Source: Rhizobium sp. BK313 (GTDB lineage: Bacteria; Pseudomonadota; Alphaproteobacteria; Rhizobiales; Rhizobiaceae). From it: a DNA stretch of 64,000 bases. The DNA lies in contig NZ_JACHZQ010000009.1 in NCBI RefSeq assembly GCF_014193655.1, positions 1 through 64,000 on the forward strand, read 5' to 3'. Under the pieces are notes generated by a model. That model searched no databases. It was not told the DNA's origin and saw nothing but the letters and a program-made list of their open reading frames with translations. This document shows, piece after piece, positions 17,603-26,024 of this stretch. Each line of letters begins with the position of its first letter. The first letter of the stretch is position 1. A program made the translations under genes and the position numbers.

Positions 17603-18382
17603 ATGACAAAGTGGTTAAAACGGCTAGTTTCCGCAATTGCTGCTTTTGGTTTCGCGTTTCCAGCAATTGCTGAAAATGCCAACCAATGCGCCAATGCCTC
17701 CATGACCACCGTAAGATTTTCAAAGGTGGAAACAAACTTCAGAGAAAAATTCTGCGACAAGCCAACGTCGAAAAGCTGCGATGCCAGATACAAAAATATC
17801 AGCGACCTGGTGGCACGCCTTTCAAAAGACAGTCGGATCAATAACATAGCGACAGGCGCTTACATCCTCGCGACGGTGAGCCTGGAAACCGGAAGCCAGA
17901 ATTTCAGTCCGGCAACCACTGAGGCGATTGGCGCAGCTCAAAAGAAGCGCTCCTACTATCCGAACTTTATCGGAAGAGGCTGGGTCCAGCTGACCCACGA
18001 AGACAAATACAGACTGGCGGGGAGAAAGCTGAATATCGATCTCGTCAACCATCCGGAATTGGCACTCAAAACCGACAACTCCTACGAGATTCTGGTACGC
18101 GCCATGACCGAAGGCTGGCTGGAAACATACCGCTCGTCCGCGAAGGGCGCCGGCGGCGGTACTCCAATTCTTCTCGCCGACTTCATCAACCATCAGAAAG
18201 TCGACTACGGTTCCGCGCGCGCGATCATCAACGCCAATTGCATGGCCGCCAAGCCATGTGATGACACTAGATACAATGAAAAAGGCTTTATTCCTGCCCC
18301 AGCCAAGCTGGACAACGGCGAGCATGGCGCGCGCAATGCCCGCATTTTTGAGCAGCTTCTCTGCCGTGCACGCGAACAATGA
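17603..18382 (+). CDS. Exported GH19-like (chitinase/lysozyme-fold) protein
   Basis: A 259 aa protein with a Sec signal peptide (MTKWLKRLVSAIAAFGFAFPAIA). The remainder resembles family 19 glycoside hydrolases and phage endolysins: ILATVSLETGS (probable catalytic Glu near residue 95), then YYPNFIGRGWVQLTHEDKY, the family's signature segment, then the DFINHQ region. It likely cleaves peptidoglycan or chitin-type chains in the envelope or outside the cell. GGGGAAC precedes the ATG. The upstream 250 bases and the first half of the gene are visibly more AT-rich than the neighbours, which hints at acquisition by transfer. Confidence 0.8.
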   Translation: MTKWLKRLVSAIAAFGFAFPAIAENANQCANASMTTVRFSKVETNFREKFCDKPTSKSCDARYKNISDLVARLSKDSRINNIATGAYILATVSLETGSQNFSPATTEAIGAAQKKRSYYPNFIGRGWVQLTHEDKYRLAGRKLNIDLVNHPELALKTDNSYEILVRAMTEGWLETYRSSAKGAGGGTPILLADFINHQKVDYGSARAIINANCMAAKPCDDTRYNEKGFIPAPAKLDNGEHGARNARIFEQLLCRAREQ

Positions 18383-18405
18383 CAAATCGACCGAGGATTC
18401 CGCTC

Positions 18406-18828
18406 ATGAAAGTCAGGTTCATTGCAACCGCGTTGGCTCTTCTGCTCGCACCTGTCGCCAGTGAGGCGGCGGCAAAAGTCCGAGACGGATTGGACATCAA
18501 ATGTGACTGCCTCAAGATGTCGGATGGTTCCAAGTGTCCCGACGATCTTGGGATGGAAGTTCACGGGAAGAAAGGGTCAATGGAAACGCCATCGATCATT
18601 ACAGACATGGACTTCGTTTATAAGAAGCGCAGCGGCATTCCATATGTGGTTGGAACCGTTGGCAAGGATTTTGAGGGACCTTCATACTATGCGATCCTCT
18701 ATTTCCCCCATAAATTGTCCCGCGTCGAAATGTCGTCCGATATCAACGTCAACCGGCCGCTCACTTTCAAACCCGGTAGGCCGTCGACAGCATTCCTGAC
18801 CTGTAAGGCGGTTCCGCCGAGCAAATGA
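18406..18828 (+). CDS. Small secreted protein of unknown function
   Basis: A 140 aa protein not recognised as a known family. Residues 1-21 (MKVRFIATALALLLAPVASEA) form a clear Sec signal peptide. The mature part has three cysteines, including the pair in KCDCLKM and one near the end (FLTCKAV), so disulfides are possible. GAGGA lies eight bases before ATG 18406. It starts 23 bases after the GH19-like gene on the same strand, so it is probably co-expressed; it might be an accessory or inhibitor of that enzyme, but nothing in the sequence proves this. Confidence 0.7.
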   Translation: MKVRFIATALALLLAPVASEAAAKVRDGLDIKCDCLKMSDGSKCPDDLGMEVHGKKGSMETPSIITDMDFVYKKRSGIPYVVGTVGKDFEGPSYYAILYFPHKLSRVEMSSDINVNRPLTFKPGRPSTAFLTCKAVPPSK

Positions 18829-18931
18829 AACTGGCGAACTGTTTCACGGTGCGCTGGGCCGATTGCCATCGAACCGAGGCTAGCTTCAACGGCCCTTGCA
18901 AAGAACGCCAGACTTGTCCTAAGTGCTCCCA

Positions 18932-19035
18932 ACGACAGGGGTGCTCCGTATTGCCGGGGCTGAGATGGGGTCGCCATGGCCGCAAACTCTTGAGCTGATC
19001 TGGATAATACCAGCGGAGCGAGGCGAGCGATGTTT
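18932..19035 (+). promoter_or_regulatory. TPP (THI-box) riboswitch
   Basis: The aptamer core of the thiamine pyrophosphate riboswitch is present in order: GGGGTGC at 18938-18944, the P2 helix GCTCC/GGGGC, CTGAGA at 18960-18965, a P3 arm, then CTGATCTGGATAATACCAGC starting at 18995. These last two blocks are the hallmark TPP-binding segments. Helix P1 is less clear than usual: the standard AGGGA after CAGCG is replaced by GAGCGA with extra bases. It lies about 95 bases upstream of the monooxygenase start on the same strand, leaving room for an expression platform. No thiamine biosynthesis or transport gene is in the window. Confidence 0.88.
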
Positions 19036-19127
19036 TCGGGCATGCAATTTTCCTTTTACCCTGCCCTCGGTGACAATGCCGGCAGCGAGATATCCTTGCT
19101 GCGTGGCCCTCGGAGCGGTGTCTGATC

Positions 19128-20426
19128 ATGCGCCGTCTTCACCTGAATGCGGTCATTTACGGCCTCGGGAGCCACGAAGCCGCATGGCGTTTGCCTGAAA
19201 GCGATCCGCGTGCGATCACCACCCTCGCCTACTGGGCCGATATCGCCAGAACGGCGGAAGCCGGCGGCTTCGACGCTTTGTTTCTTGGCGATGTGCTGGC
19301 GCTGCAGGAGGGAGCCGCACGGCACCTCTCCGATGCCATGGATCCCTTCATCATCCTCTCGGCGCTGGCGGCTGTCACCAGCCGCATCGGCCTGATCGGC
19401 ACGGCGTCGACAAGCTTCGACCATCCGTTTCATCTCGCCCGGCGCTTTGCATCGCTCGACCATATCAGCAACGGTCGCGCAGGCTGGAATATCGTCACTT
19501 CATCCAATGCCCTTGAGGCCCACAATTTCGGCCTTGACGACATGCCGGAGCACACCGAGCGATATGCGCGCGCCGACGATGTCGTCGAAGCGGTCAAGAA
19601 ACTTTGGGATAGTTGGGACGCAGATGCGCGGATCGCCGACCAGGCGAGCGGTCATTATCTCGATCCCGCCAAGGTGCGCGCCATCGATCATGTCGGCCCT
19701 TATGTTCGCAGCAAAGGGCCACTTAACGTTCCGCGACCGCCGCAGGGACGACCGATCCTTGCGCAAGCCGGTTCGTCGGCGGCCGGCCGCGATTTCGCCG
19801 CTCGCCATGCCGATATCGTCTTCACCGTTCAGTCCTCGATCGATGAGGCCAAGGCGTTTTACGCCGAGATGAAGACGAGAGCCGTTTCGGCCGGACGACC
19901 GCCTGACAGTCTGCAGATCATGCCAGGTATTATTCCCGTCGTCGGCGAAACGCGTGGTGCAGCGGAAAGGAGGCTCGCGGACATGAACAGCTTCGCCGTG
20001 CCCGAACATCTGCTCGCCAAGATGTCATCGTTTCTTGGCGTCGATCTGAGCGGAGCAGATCTCGATTCTCCCCTCCCGGAGGATTTCGCCCGCGCGGATG
20101 CCAACCAGTCGAGCCAGAGCCGCGTGACGGTTCTGGTCAGCATTGCGAAGCGCGACGGCCTGACGCTGCGGCAATTGCTGTTGCGGCTCGCCAGCGGCCG
20201 TGGCCATCTGCTGGCCGTCGGTACGGGAGGTGACATTGCCGATGTCGTTCAGGAATGGTTTCAAGCAGGCGCGGCCGACGGCTTTAACGTCATGTGTTCC
20301 GTCATGCCCGGCGACCTGCAGGCATTCAACGATATGGTCATGCCGGATCTCGTGAAGCGACAATTGCGCCAAGCCGATCTCAGTTCAGACACTTTGCGCC
20401 AGCGGTACCGGCTGACAGGCATTTGA
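19128..20426 (+). CDS. LLM-class FMN-dependent monooxygenase (NtaA/SnaA/DszA/DmoA family)
   Basis: A 432 aa luciferase-fold enzyme that uses reduced FMN from a partner reductase to oxidise a small molecule, often with C-S or C-N cleavage. Family marks: the start LNAVIYGLGSHEAAWRLPES, then ADIARTAEAGGFDALFLGD, LARRFASLDHISNGRAGWNIVTS, and ERYARADDVVEAVKKLWDSWD; the middle has PPQGRPILAQAGSSAAGRDFAARHAD. Upstream lies a TPP riboswitch, so expression should follow thiamine status. A substrate linked to thiamine or its sulfur- or pyrimidine-containing breakdown products is a reasonable guess but is not shown. No flavin reductase gene is adjacent. Confidence 0.9.
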   Translation: MRRLHLNAVIYGLGSHEAAWRLPESDPRAITTLAYWADIARTAEAGGFDALFLGDVLALQEGAARHLSDAMDPFIILSALAAVTSRIGLIGTASTSFDHPFHLARRFASLDHISNGRAGWNIVTSSNALEAHNFGLDDMPEHTERYARADDVVEAVKKLWDSWDADARIADQASGHYLDPAKVRAIDHVGPYVRSKGPLNVPRPPQGRPILAQAGSSAAGRDFAARHADIVFTVQSSIDEAKAFYAEMKTRAVSAGRPPDSLQIMPGIIPVVGETRGAAERRLADMNSFAVPEHLLAKMSSFLGVDLSGADLDSPLPEDFARADANQSSQSRVTVLVSIAKRDGLTLRQLLLRLASGRGHLLAVGTGGDIADVVQEWFQAGAADGFNVMCSVMPGDLQAFNDMVMPDLVKRQLRQADLSSDTLRQRYRLTGI

Positions 20427-20442
20427 ACCCCGTTCGCCTCGC

Positions 20443-20979
20443 TCAAAAAACCGACGAGGAATGCAGGAGCTCTTCGGCCTCCTTGCGGCTCATATCGAAA
20501 ATCATCTTACCGATCTCAAAGCCGAATCCGTTACGGGCGAATGCGGACAATTCCTTCGCTTTTCGCTTCTCGTCGAGTTCATTTCGACGAAACGGGCCGA
20601 AGCCACGCTTGCGGGCAAAGACGACAGCCGCGAACACGTCGTTCGTAGCATCCAAAGCCGTCACCGCCATATCGCCATTTATGCCTTTTGAAGCGAGCTT
20701 GTAGGCGATGGCCTTCCTTGATTTGCCAGAACGCACCGCAGACCGTGTGCTGATCTCGGCATAGGCAACATCGTTAAGCGCATTCTGATCGTAGGCAAAC
20801 TTGACGGCGAAATCAGCGACAGCCTTGATCTGGGCCTCGCTGATACCTTCGAACTTCTCTTTCGCTTTTCTCGTGATCGCATCGAACAACTGCTTCTCTG
20901 TCATCATCTTGCGTTCAAGACGATAGATCGTCGAATTGCGTGCCCAGGCCAGCATTCGGGTCGTAGGGGTTTGGTCCAT
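20443..20979 (-). CDS. recX: Regulatory protein RecX
   Basis: RecX modulates RecA filaments. The 178 aa protein matches rhizobial RecX in layout: ML.WARNST.YRL.RKMMTEKQL at the N-terminus, then ADFAVKFAYDQNALNDVAYAE, the helical repeat KSRKAIAYKLASKGINGD, and AAVVFARKRGFGPFRR followed by KELSAFARNGFGFEIGK. No recA is adjacent, which is normal in this group. It is convergent with the monooxygenase (16 bases). Confidence 0.88.
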   Translation of the reverse strand: MDQTPTTRMLAWARNSTIYRLERKMMTEKQLFDAITRKAKEKFEGISEAQIKAVADFAVKFAYDQNALNDVAYAEISTRSAVRSGKSRKAIAYKLASKGINGDMAVTALDATNDVFAAVVFARKRGFGPFRRNELDEKRKAKELSAFARNGFGFEIGKMIFDMSRKEAEELLHSSSVF

Positions 20980-21070
20980 GGGCGGATAGGTTCAGAGTAG
21001 CAAAACGGAGATTCGGGGGTGAGGTTCTTTACGTCACGCACCCCGTTTTCGCAATGAATCCCTTCTCTTT

Positions 21071-21112
21071 GTATCCAAGGATGCTGGAGGGCCAAGACCA
21101 TTTTTTGGATAC
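21071..21112. terminator. Stem-loop downstream of uxuB
   Basis: Inverted repeat GTATCCAA (21071-21078) and TTGGATAC (21105-21112) around a 26-base loop, located 23-64 bases beyond the uxuB stop. There is no T-run on the uxuB side, so termination is uncertain; it could also be a processing or protein-binding structure. Confidence 0.3.
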
Positions 21113-21134
21113 GATCGACAAAGTGCCTCTTGTC

Positions 21135-22541
21135 TCAACGAAGGGATTTCAGGAGCGAATTCACCCGGTCTCTCCAGGCTCGGTTTGCCTGCAATTCCTT
21201 GGGGAAAAGCCCCGGCACGGCAAAGAAAGAGTCCGTCTCGTCGTCCGTCCGCACTACGTCCGCCGCGGCCTTCAACAGCTCCGCGGAGCGCGGATCATTC
21301 AAGGTATCGGCCTGCTTGATAAAGGCTATCCAGACAGCCGTCGCAAAGGCGAATTCCGCCCCATCACTTCCCGAAGAAAGGGCGTCGACGGCGGGCTGAA
21401 AGAGGCGCTGCGGCAGTTTCTGCGAGCCGTCCATGGCGATCTGCAGCGTGCGATGGGCGATGGCAGGGTTGGCGAACCGCTCCACAAGCTGGTCCATATA
21501 GTGGGCGAGATCGATGCCGGGCACGGGATCGAGCGTGCGAACCGCCGCCTGCATGTGCTGCCGGACCAGCGCGACATTCTCCGGCACGCCCATGACGTCG
21601 CGGACGAATTCGAGCTTCTGCAATTGCCCGAGATAGGCGATCAGCGAGTGCGAACCGTTCAGCAGCCGCAGCTTCATTTTCTCGTAGGGCTCGACATCTT
21701 TGACAAAGAGGGCGCCGCCCGCTTCCCAAGCGGGGCGATCCGAAACGAAATCATCCTCGATCACCCATTGCGAGAAAGTCTCCGCCTCGATGGACAGTCT
21801 GTCCTCCACTCCCAGCAACCTTTCAGCACGGGCGCGGGTTTCCGCCGTCGCGGCCGGAACGATACGATCCACCATGCTACACGGAAAGGACACTTTTTCC
21901 GCGATCCATGTCGCCAGACCGGGATCGCGTGCTGTTGCCATCTCGATCACAAGACGCCGAACGACGCGGCCATTGCTCGGCAGGTTGTCACAGCAAAGCA
22001 CAGTGAACGGCGGCAAATCGGCATCCCGTCGCCGTGCGAGCCCTTCCGCCAGATAACCGATCACGCCGGTCGGGCGGGTCGGCGATTTCAGATCGCTGGC
22101 GATTGCGGGATGAGCGTGATCGAGCCCGCCGCCGACGGGATCGATACCGTAAGCCTTTTCGCTGACGGTCAGCGTAACGACATGGACAGCCGGATCGGCG
22201 AGCCTCGCAAGGACAGCCTCCCCGTCCTCGCTGGCCGCAAGCGCCTCCACGATCGAGCCAACGACCTGGACGCTATCGCCGGAGCGGTCGCGTGCAACAA
22301 CACTATAAAGGCAATCCTGCGCCTGCATATCGTGTGCGATCTCCGTCGACCGCAGGCTGACGCCGACAATGCCCCAATGTCCGAACGCATGAGCCAGAGC
22401 CGCATCCGTGTAAACCGCCTGGTGCGCACGGTGAAAGGCACCGAGACCGATGTGAACGATCCCCGGCTTCAGCGCCTGCCTATCATAAGCAGGAGAGTGG
22501 ATCGAATCATGCAGTTGCGTGCGAGCGGTCAATCGTTCCAT
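21135..22541 (-). CDS. uxuB: D-mannonate oxidoreductase / fructuronate reductase (mannitol dehydrogenase family)
   Basis: Reduces fructuronate to D-mannonate with NADH in glucuronate breakdown. The 468 aa protein has the family start IVHIGLGAFHRAHQAVYTD (nucleotide-binding Gly-rich segment), the middle CCDNLPSNGRVVRRLV, and the catalytic-region signature QWVIEDDFVSDRPAWE followed by KLRLLNGSHSLIAYLG. The mannitol dehydrogenase family also contains mannitol and arabinitol dehydrogenases, but the partner uxuA decides for fructuronate. Its ATG overlaps the uxuA stop by one base (TAATG). Confidence 0.9.
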   Translation of the reverse strand: MERLTARTQLHDSIHSPAYDRQALKPGIVHIGLGAFHRAHQAVYTDAALAHAFGHWGIVGVSLRSTEIAHDMQAQDCLYSVVARDRSGDSVQVVGSIVEALAASEDGEAVLARLADPAVHVVTLTVSEKAYGIDPVGGGLDHAHPAIASDLKSPTRPTGVIGYLAEGLARRRDADLPPFTVLCCDNLPSNGRVVRRLVIEMATARDPGLATWIAEKVSFPCSMVDRIVPAATAETRARAERLLGVEDRLSIEAETFSQWVIEDDFVSDRPAWEAGGALFVKDVEPYEKMKLRLLNGSHSLIAYLGQLQKLEFVRDVMGVPENVALVRQHMQAAVRTLDPVPGIDLAHYMDQLVERFANPAIAHRTLQIAMDGSQKLPQRLFQPAVDALSSGSDGAEFAFATAVWIAFIKQADTLNDPRSAELLKAAADVVRTDDETDSFFAVPGLFPKELQANRAWRDRVNSLLKSLR

Positions 22542-23740
22542 TAGCGGGCCAATCCATATTGGGGGTGTGACAAGGCACGCTCGATGCCACGCAGTTCTGC
22601 GAGGCCCTTCAACCGGCCGATAGCAGGATAGCCCGGCTGGGCACCCCTCGCCAAGTCATCCAGGATTTCCTGGCCGTGATCAGGCCGCATGAAGATCGTA
22701 TGATCCGCACGCCCCTCGGCCTTCCGCCGCCGCTCCTCTGAAAGGATCGCGGCGATCACCGCGACCATATCCGCGTTTCCCTCAAGATGTTCATCCTCGA
22801 AAAAGGAGCCCGGCTGCACCGTCGTCTCACGACGGACATTGCGCAGGTGGACGAAATGGATCCGCGAAGCCAGCCGCGAGACCATCGCCGGCAGGTCGTT
22901 GTCACCGCGCGCGCCGAGCGAACCCGTGCAGAAGGTGACACCGTTGGCGGGGCTGTCGACGGCCTTGAGGATGCGCGCATAATCCTCTTCGGTCGAAAGA
23001 ATACGCGGCAGGCCGAGAAGCGGCCACGGCGGATCGTCTCCATGCGCGCAAAGCCGCATACCCAGTTCTTCCGCGACCGGCACGACCTCGGACAGGAAGT
23101 TGACCAGATGACCGCGAAGGCGCTCGGCATCGATCATGCTATAGCGTGCGAGTTCGGTGCGCAGTTCCGACAAGGTATAGGCCTCGGCCTGCCCGGGAAG
23201 TCCGGCGCCGACGCTGCGCGAAAGAACCAGGCGTCTTTCTTCCGGCATCTCGGCAAAGCGCTGAGCGGCAGCCTCTACCAATTCCGCGGAATAATCGGCG
23301 GCCGCATCCGGCCGCTGCAGGATATGCAGATCGAAGGCGATAAAGTCGACGAGATCGAACCGCATGGCCTTTGCGCCGCTGGGCGTCGTCCAGCGCAAGT
23401 CGGTACGGGTCCAATCGAGAACGGGCATGAAATTGTAGCAGACGGTGGAAATTCCAGCCTCGGCCAGACGGAGCAGCGTCTCCGTCCACGCCTTCATATG
23501 CTCTTTCCAATCGCCCGACATGGTCTTGATGCTTTCGGAAACGGGAATACTCTCGACCAGCTCCCACTCCAACCCGCCCTGCCGGATCTCATCCTGCCGC
23601 TTGCGGATTTCCTCCAATGGCCAGGCGACACCGGTTGGAATGTGATGGAGGGAGCTGACGATACCGTCCGCGCCAGCCTGAACGGCATCCCTGACGCTGA
23701 CCTTGTCGATAGGTCCAAACCATCTCCAGGTATGTCTCAT
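22541..23740 (-). CDS. uxuA: Mannonate dehydratase
   Basis: Dehydrates D-mannonate to 2-keto-3-deoxygluconate. The 399 aa protein begins MRHTWRWFGPIDKVSVRDAVQAGADGIVSSLHHIPTG, typical of UxuA; later come CYNFMPVLDWTRTDLRW and LCAHGDDPPWPLLGLPRI, which carry the metal-binding His and Cys residues, and FCTGSLGARGDNDL. ATG 23740 follows AGGAAA and matches the family start; the longer frame upstream reads through the operator. Operon with uxuB; divergent from a GntR regulator. Confidence 0.94.
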   Translation of the reverse strand: MRHTWRWFGPIDKVSVRDAVQAGADGIVSSLHHIPTGVAWPLEEIRKRQDEIRQGGLEWELVESIPVSESIKTMSGDWKEHMKAWTETLLRLAEAGISTVCYNFMPVLDWTRTDLRWTTPSGAKAMRFDLVDFIAFDLHILQRPDAAADYSAELVEAAAQRFAEMPEERRLVLSRSVGAGLPGQAEAYTLSELRTELARYSMIDAERLRGHLVNFLSEVVPVAEELGMRLCAHGDDPPWPLLGLPRILSTEEDYARILKAVDSPANGVTFCTGSLGARGDNDLPAMVSRLASRIHFVHLRNVRRETTVQPGSFFEDEHLEGNADMVAVIAAILSEERRRKAEGRADHTIFMRPDHGQEILDDLARGAQPGYPAIGRLKGLAELRGIERALSHPQYGLAR

Positions 23741-23806
23741 CCTGACTTTTCCTTTGAAAACCGACGCCGCCAAACCAGGCAAAATTCGCTCTCGATTCAA
23801 ATACAC

Positions 23807-23816
23807 TACCATGGTA
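23807..23816. promoter_or_regulatory. Probable GntR operator in the uxuA/regulator gap
   Basis: A perfect ten-base palindrome TACCATGGTA within ACTACCATGGTAAT, centred between the divergent uxuA (start 23740) and GntR (start 23895) genes. It resembles the TGGTnnACCA-type operators of FadR-family GntR proteins. Confidence 0.55.
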
Positions 23817-23894
23817 ATATGTCAATGAAGCGAGGAGGCGAGCGCAGCCATACGCTTGTGGTTGAGACGCTCTACCTCACACCGGAGAACGCCA

Positions 23895-24596
23895 TTGGCC
23901 CTGACCGATAGACAGTCGACATCCCTGCTTGCGATCGATCCGAAGTTGCCCATGGCGCCGCAGATCTATGGCAATATTCGCCAGTCGATCCTCAATCTCC
24001 GTCTCGCGCCCAAGCAAGCCTTGAGCGAAAAGGAACTCGCCCTCATGCTGGGCGTCAGCCGCACGCCGGTTCGCGAAGCGCTGATCAAGCTCGCCGAGGA
24101 CGGGTTGGTCGATATCTTTCCCCAGCGCGGCACATTCGTTGCGCCGATCCGTGTTTCGGAAGTCCTGGAAGCGCAATTCATTCGCGAGGCGCTCGAGGTC
24201 TCCGTGGTGGCACGGGTGGCCGAAATGTCCGATCCCACCGTTACCGCCCGCCTGCATGAGAGCCTGGCGCGGCAGAAGCGCGCGGTCGACAATGGCGATC
24301 TGGACGGATTCTTGGCGGAGGATGAAAATTTCCATTTTATCCTGTCTGCATCCGTTAATCTGACACGGGCCTGGAAGGTCATTCAGAATGTCAAAGGCCA
24401 GCTCGACAGGGTTCGTATTCTGAGCCTGCCTGAGCCTGGCCATTTGGCTGAGCTCTACGAGCAGCATCTGGCAATCGTGACCGCCATCGAATCCGGTAAT
24501 TCTTCGGCTGCCAAAAAACACATGGCCAAACATCTTCAGCAGGTCTTCCGCACCATCGATCTGCTGTTGGCGCAAAGACCCGAGATTTTTGATTGA
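23895..24596 (+). CDS. GntR-family (FadR/FCD type) regulator of the uxu operon
   Basis: Regulator of 233 aa with an N-terminal winged helix (IYGNIRQSILNLRLAPKQALSEKELALMLGVSRTPVREAL) and a C-terminal all-helical FCD ligand domain with metal-binding His residues (ENFHFIL, YEQHLAIVTAIESG). The function by position is UxuR-like, sensing a hexuronate intermediate. TTG 23895 has CGGAGA seven bases upstream; TTG 23856 and ATG 23952 are other possibilities. Confidence 0.85.
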   Translation: MALTDRQSTSLLAIDPKLPMAPQIYGNIRQSILNLRLAPKQALSEKELALMLGVSRTPVREALIKLAEDGLVDIFPQRGTFVAPIRVSEVLEAQFIREALEVSVVARVAEMSDPTVTARLHESLARQKRAVDNGDLDGFLAEDENFHFILSASVNLTRAWKVIQNVKGQLDRVRILSLPEPGHLAELYEQHLAIVTAIESGNSSAAKKHMAKHLQQVFRTIDLLLAQRPEIFD

Positions 24597-24819
24597 TCCA
24601 TCCCACCATAATCAACGTAGCTTATTTTTCCGAACCCACTTGTAGCGGCGATTTGATTGGCTATGTTTCGTCACGGCCCCTGCGCTGCAGCGTGGAGCGC
24701 CGAACGTCATTCGATGGCCGGAGGCCATCTCAAGCACAACATCGCTATAGATCACGGGGCTCTCGCTCTGCCGACCGCTTTGCGGATCGGATGCAGGTGC
24801 TCCACCAGAGGAGGCAGGA

Positions 24820-25851
24820 ATGGATTATCGCAAGCTCGGCCCCACCGGGGCTGTCGTCACGGCATATTGCCTTGGCACCATGACCTTCGGCGCAGAAGCG
24901 GACGAAGCGGAATCTCACAGATTGCTGGACGATTATTTCGCCTGGGGCGGCAACTTCATTGACACCGCCGATGTCTACAGTGCCGGCAAATCGGAGGAGA
25001 TCATCGGACGCTGGCTCAAGGCGCGGCCGAGCGAGGCGCGGCAGGCAGTCATCGCCACCAAGGGACGCTTCCCGATGGGCAACGGGCCGAACGATATCGG
25101 TCTGTCACGCCGGCATCTCAACCAGGCTCTGGATGACTCGCTGCGGCGCCTCGGCGTCGAACATATCGATCTCTATCAGATGCACGCTTGGGACGCGCTG
25201 ACCCCGATCGAGGAGACGCTGCGCTTCCTCGATGATGCCGTCTCTGCCGGCAAGATTGGCTATTACGGCTTCTCCAACTATGTCGGCTGGCACATCGCCA
25301 AGGCCGTCGAAATCGCCAAGGCGCGCGGCTACACACGGCCGGTCACGCTTCAGCCGCAATACAACTTGCTCGTCCGCGATATCGAGCTTGAAATCGTCGC
25401 GGCCTGCCAAGATGCCGGCATGGGCCTGCTGCCGTGGTCGCCACTTGGTGGCGGCTGGCTGACCGGCAAATACAAACGCGACCAGATGCCGACCGGAGCG
25501 ACCCGCCTCGGTGAAAACCCCAATCGCGGCAGCGAATCCTATGCGGCGCGCAATGCGCAGGAACGGACCTGGGCGATCATCACCGCCGTTGAGGAGATCG
25601 CCAAGGCGCATGGCGTCAGCATGGCGCAGGTGGCTCTCGCCTGGACGGCAGCACGGCCGGCCGTGACCTCCGTCATCCTCGGCGCCCGCACGCCCGGACA
25701 GCTCGCCGACAATCTCGGCGCGGCGGAACTGACACTATCGGAAGCGGAGATGGCCAGGCTCAACGAGGTCAGCGCACCGCAACCGTCGGATTACCCCTAC
25801 GGCAAGGGCGGCACCAACCAGCGTCATCGCAAGATCGAAGGTGGTCGGTAA
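24820..25851 (+). CDS. Aldo/keto reductase
   Basis: NAD(P)H-dependent oxidoreductase with a TIM-barrel fold, 343 aa. The catalytic tetrad is visible: D48 and Y53 in NFIDTADVYSAG, K81 in VIATKG, and H122 in LYQMHAWD. The C-terminal cofactor-binding segment VTSVILGARTPGQLADN is intact. GAGGAGG lies shortly before the ATG. It resembles YajO/Tas-like members with broad substrate range. It follows the uxu regulator by about 220 bases and may be separately transcribed; a role with sugar aldehydes is possible but unproven. Confidence 0.9.
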   Translation: MDYRKLGPTGAVVTAYCLGTMTFGAEADEAESHRLLDDYFAWGGNFIDTADVYSAGKSEEIIGRWLKARPSEARQAVIATKGRFPMGNGPNDIGLSRRHLNQALDDSLRRLGVEHIDLYQMHAWDALTPIEETLRFLDDAVSAGKIGYYGFSNYVGWHIAKAVEIAKARGYTRPVTLQPQYNLLVRDIELEIVAACQDAGMGLLPWSPLGGGWLTGKYKRDQMPTGATRLGENPNRGSESYAARNAQERTWAIITAVEEIAKAHGVSMAQVALAWTAARPAVTSVILGARTPGQLADNLGAAELTLSEAEMARLNEVSAPQPSDYPYGKGGTNQRHRKIEGGR

Positions 25852-25860
25852 AATATGATG

Positions 25861-25896
25861 TGACTGGGCGGAGAGGAATTGCTTCTCCGCCAGTCA
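25861..25896 (+). terminator. Hairpin after the aldo/keto reductase gene
   Basis: Strong inverted repeat TGACTGGGCGGAGA and TCTCCGCCAGTCA with a nine-base loop and one bulged G, starting nine bases after the aldo/keto reductase stop. No T-run follows, so it may be a rho-independent-like or mRNA-end-stabilising structure. Confidence 0.5.
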
Positions 25897-26024
25897 TAGC
25901 TGAAACGGAGTGCGGTCGCCGTTCGCAGAGGGGCGGCCAGCAATATCGAACCTTGCCGATCGGGAAGTGCAGCACGTTGTCGAGCCAGAACATTCCGATC
26001 GGTAAGTTTTGAGACAGCTATACG

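Noticed and set aside
18699..19043. A 114-codon open frame on the minus strand across the region upstream of the monooxygenase
   Set aside because: It is antisense to the TPP aptamer, whose conserved blocks explain the sequence; no ribosome-binding site or recognised family.
21054..22544. A 496-codon open frame on the plus strand
   Set aside because: Exact antisense shadow of uxuB, which has full family motifs.
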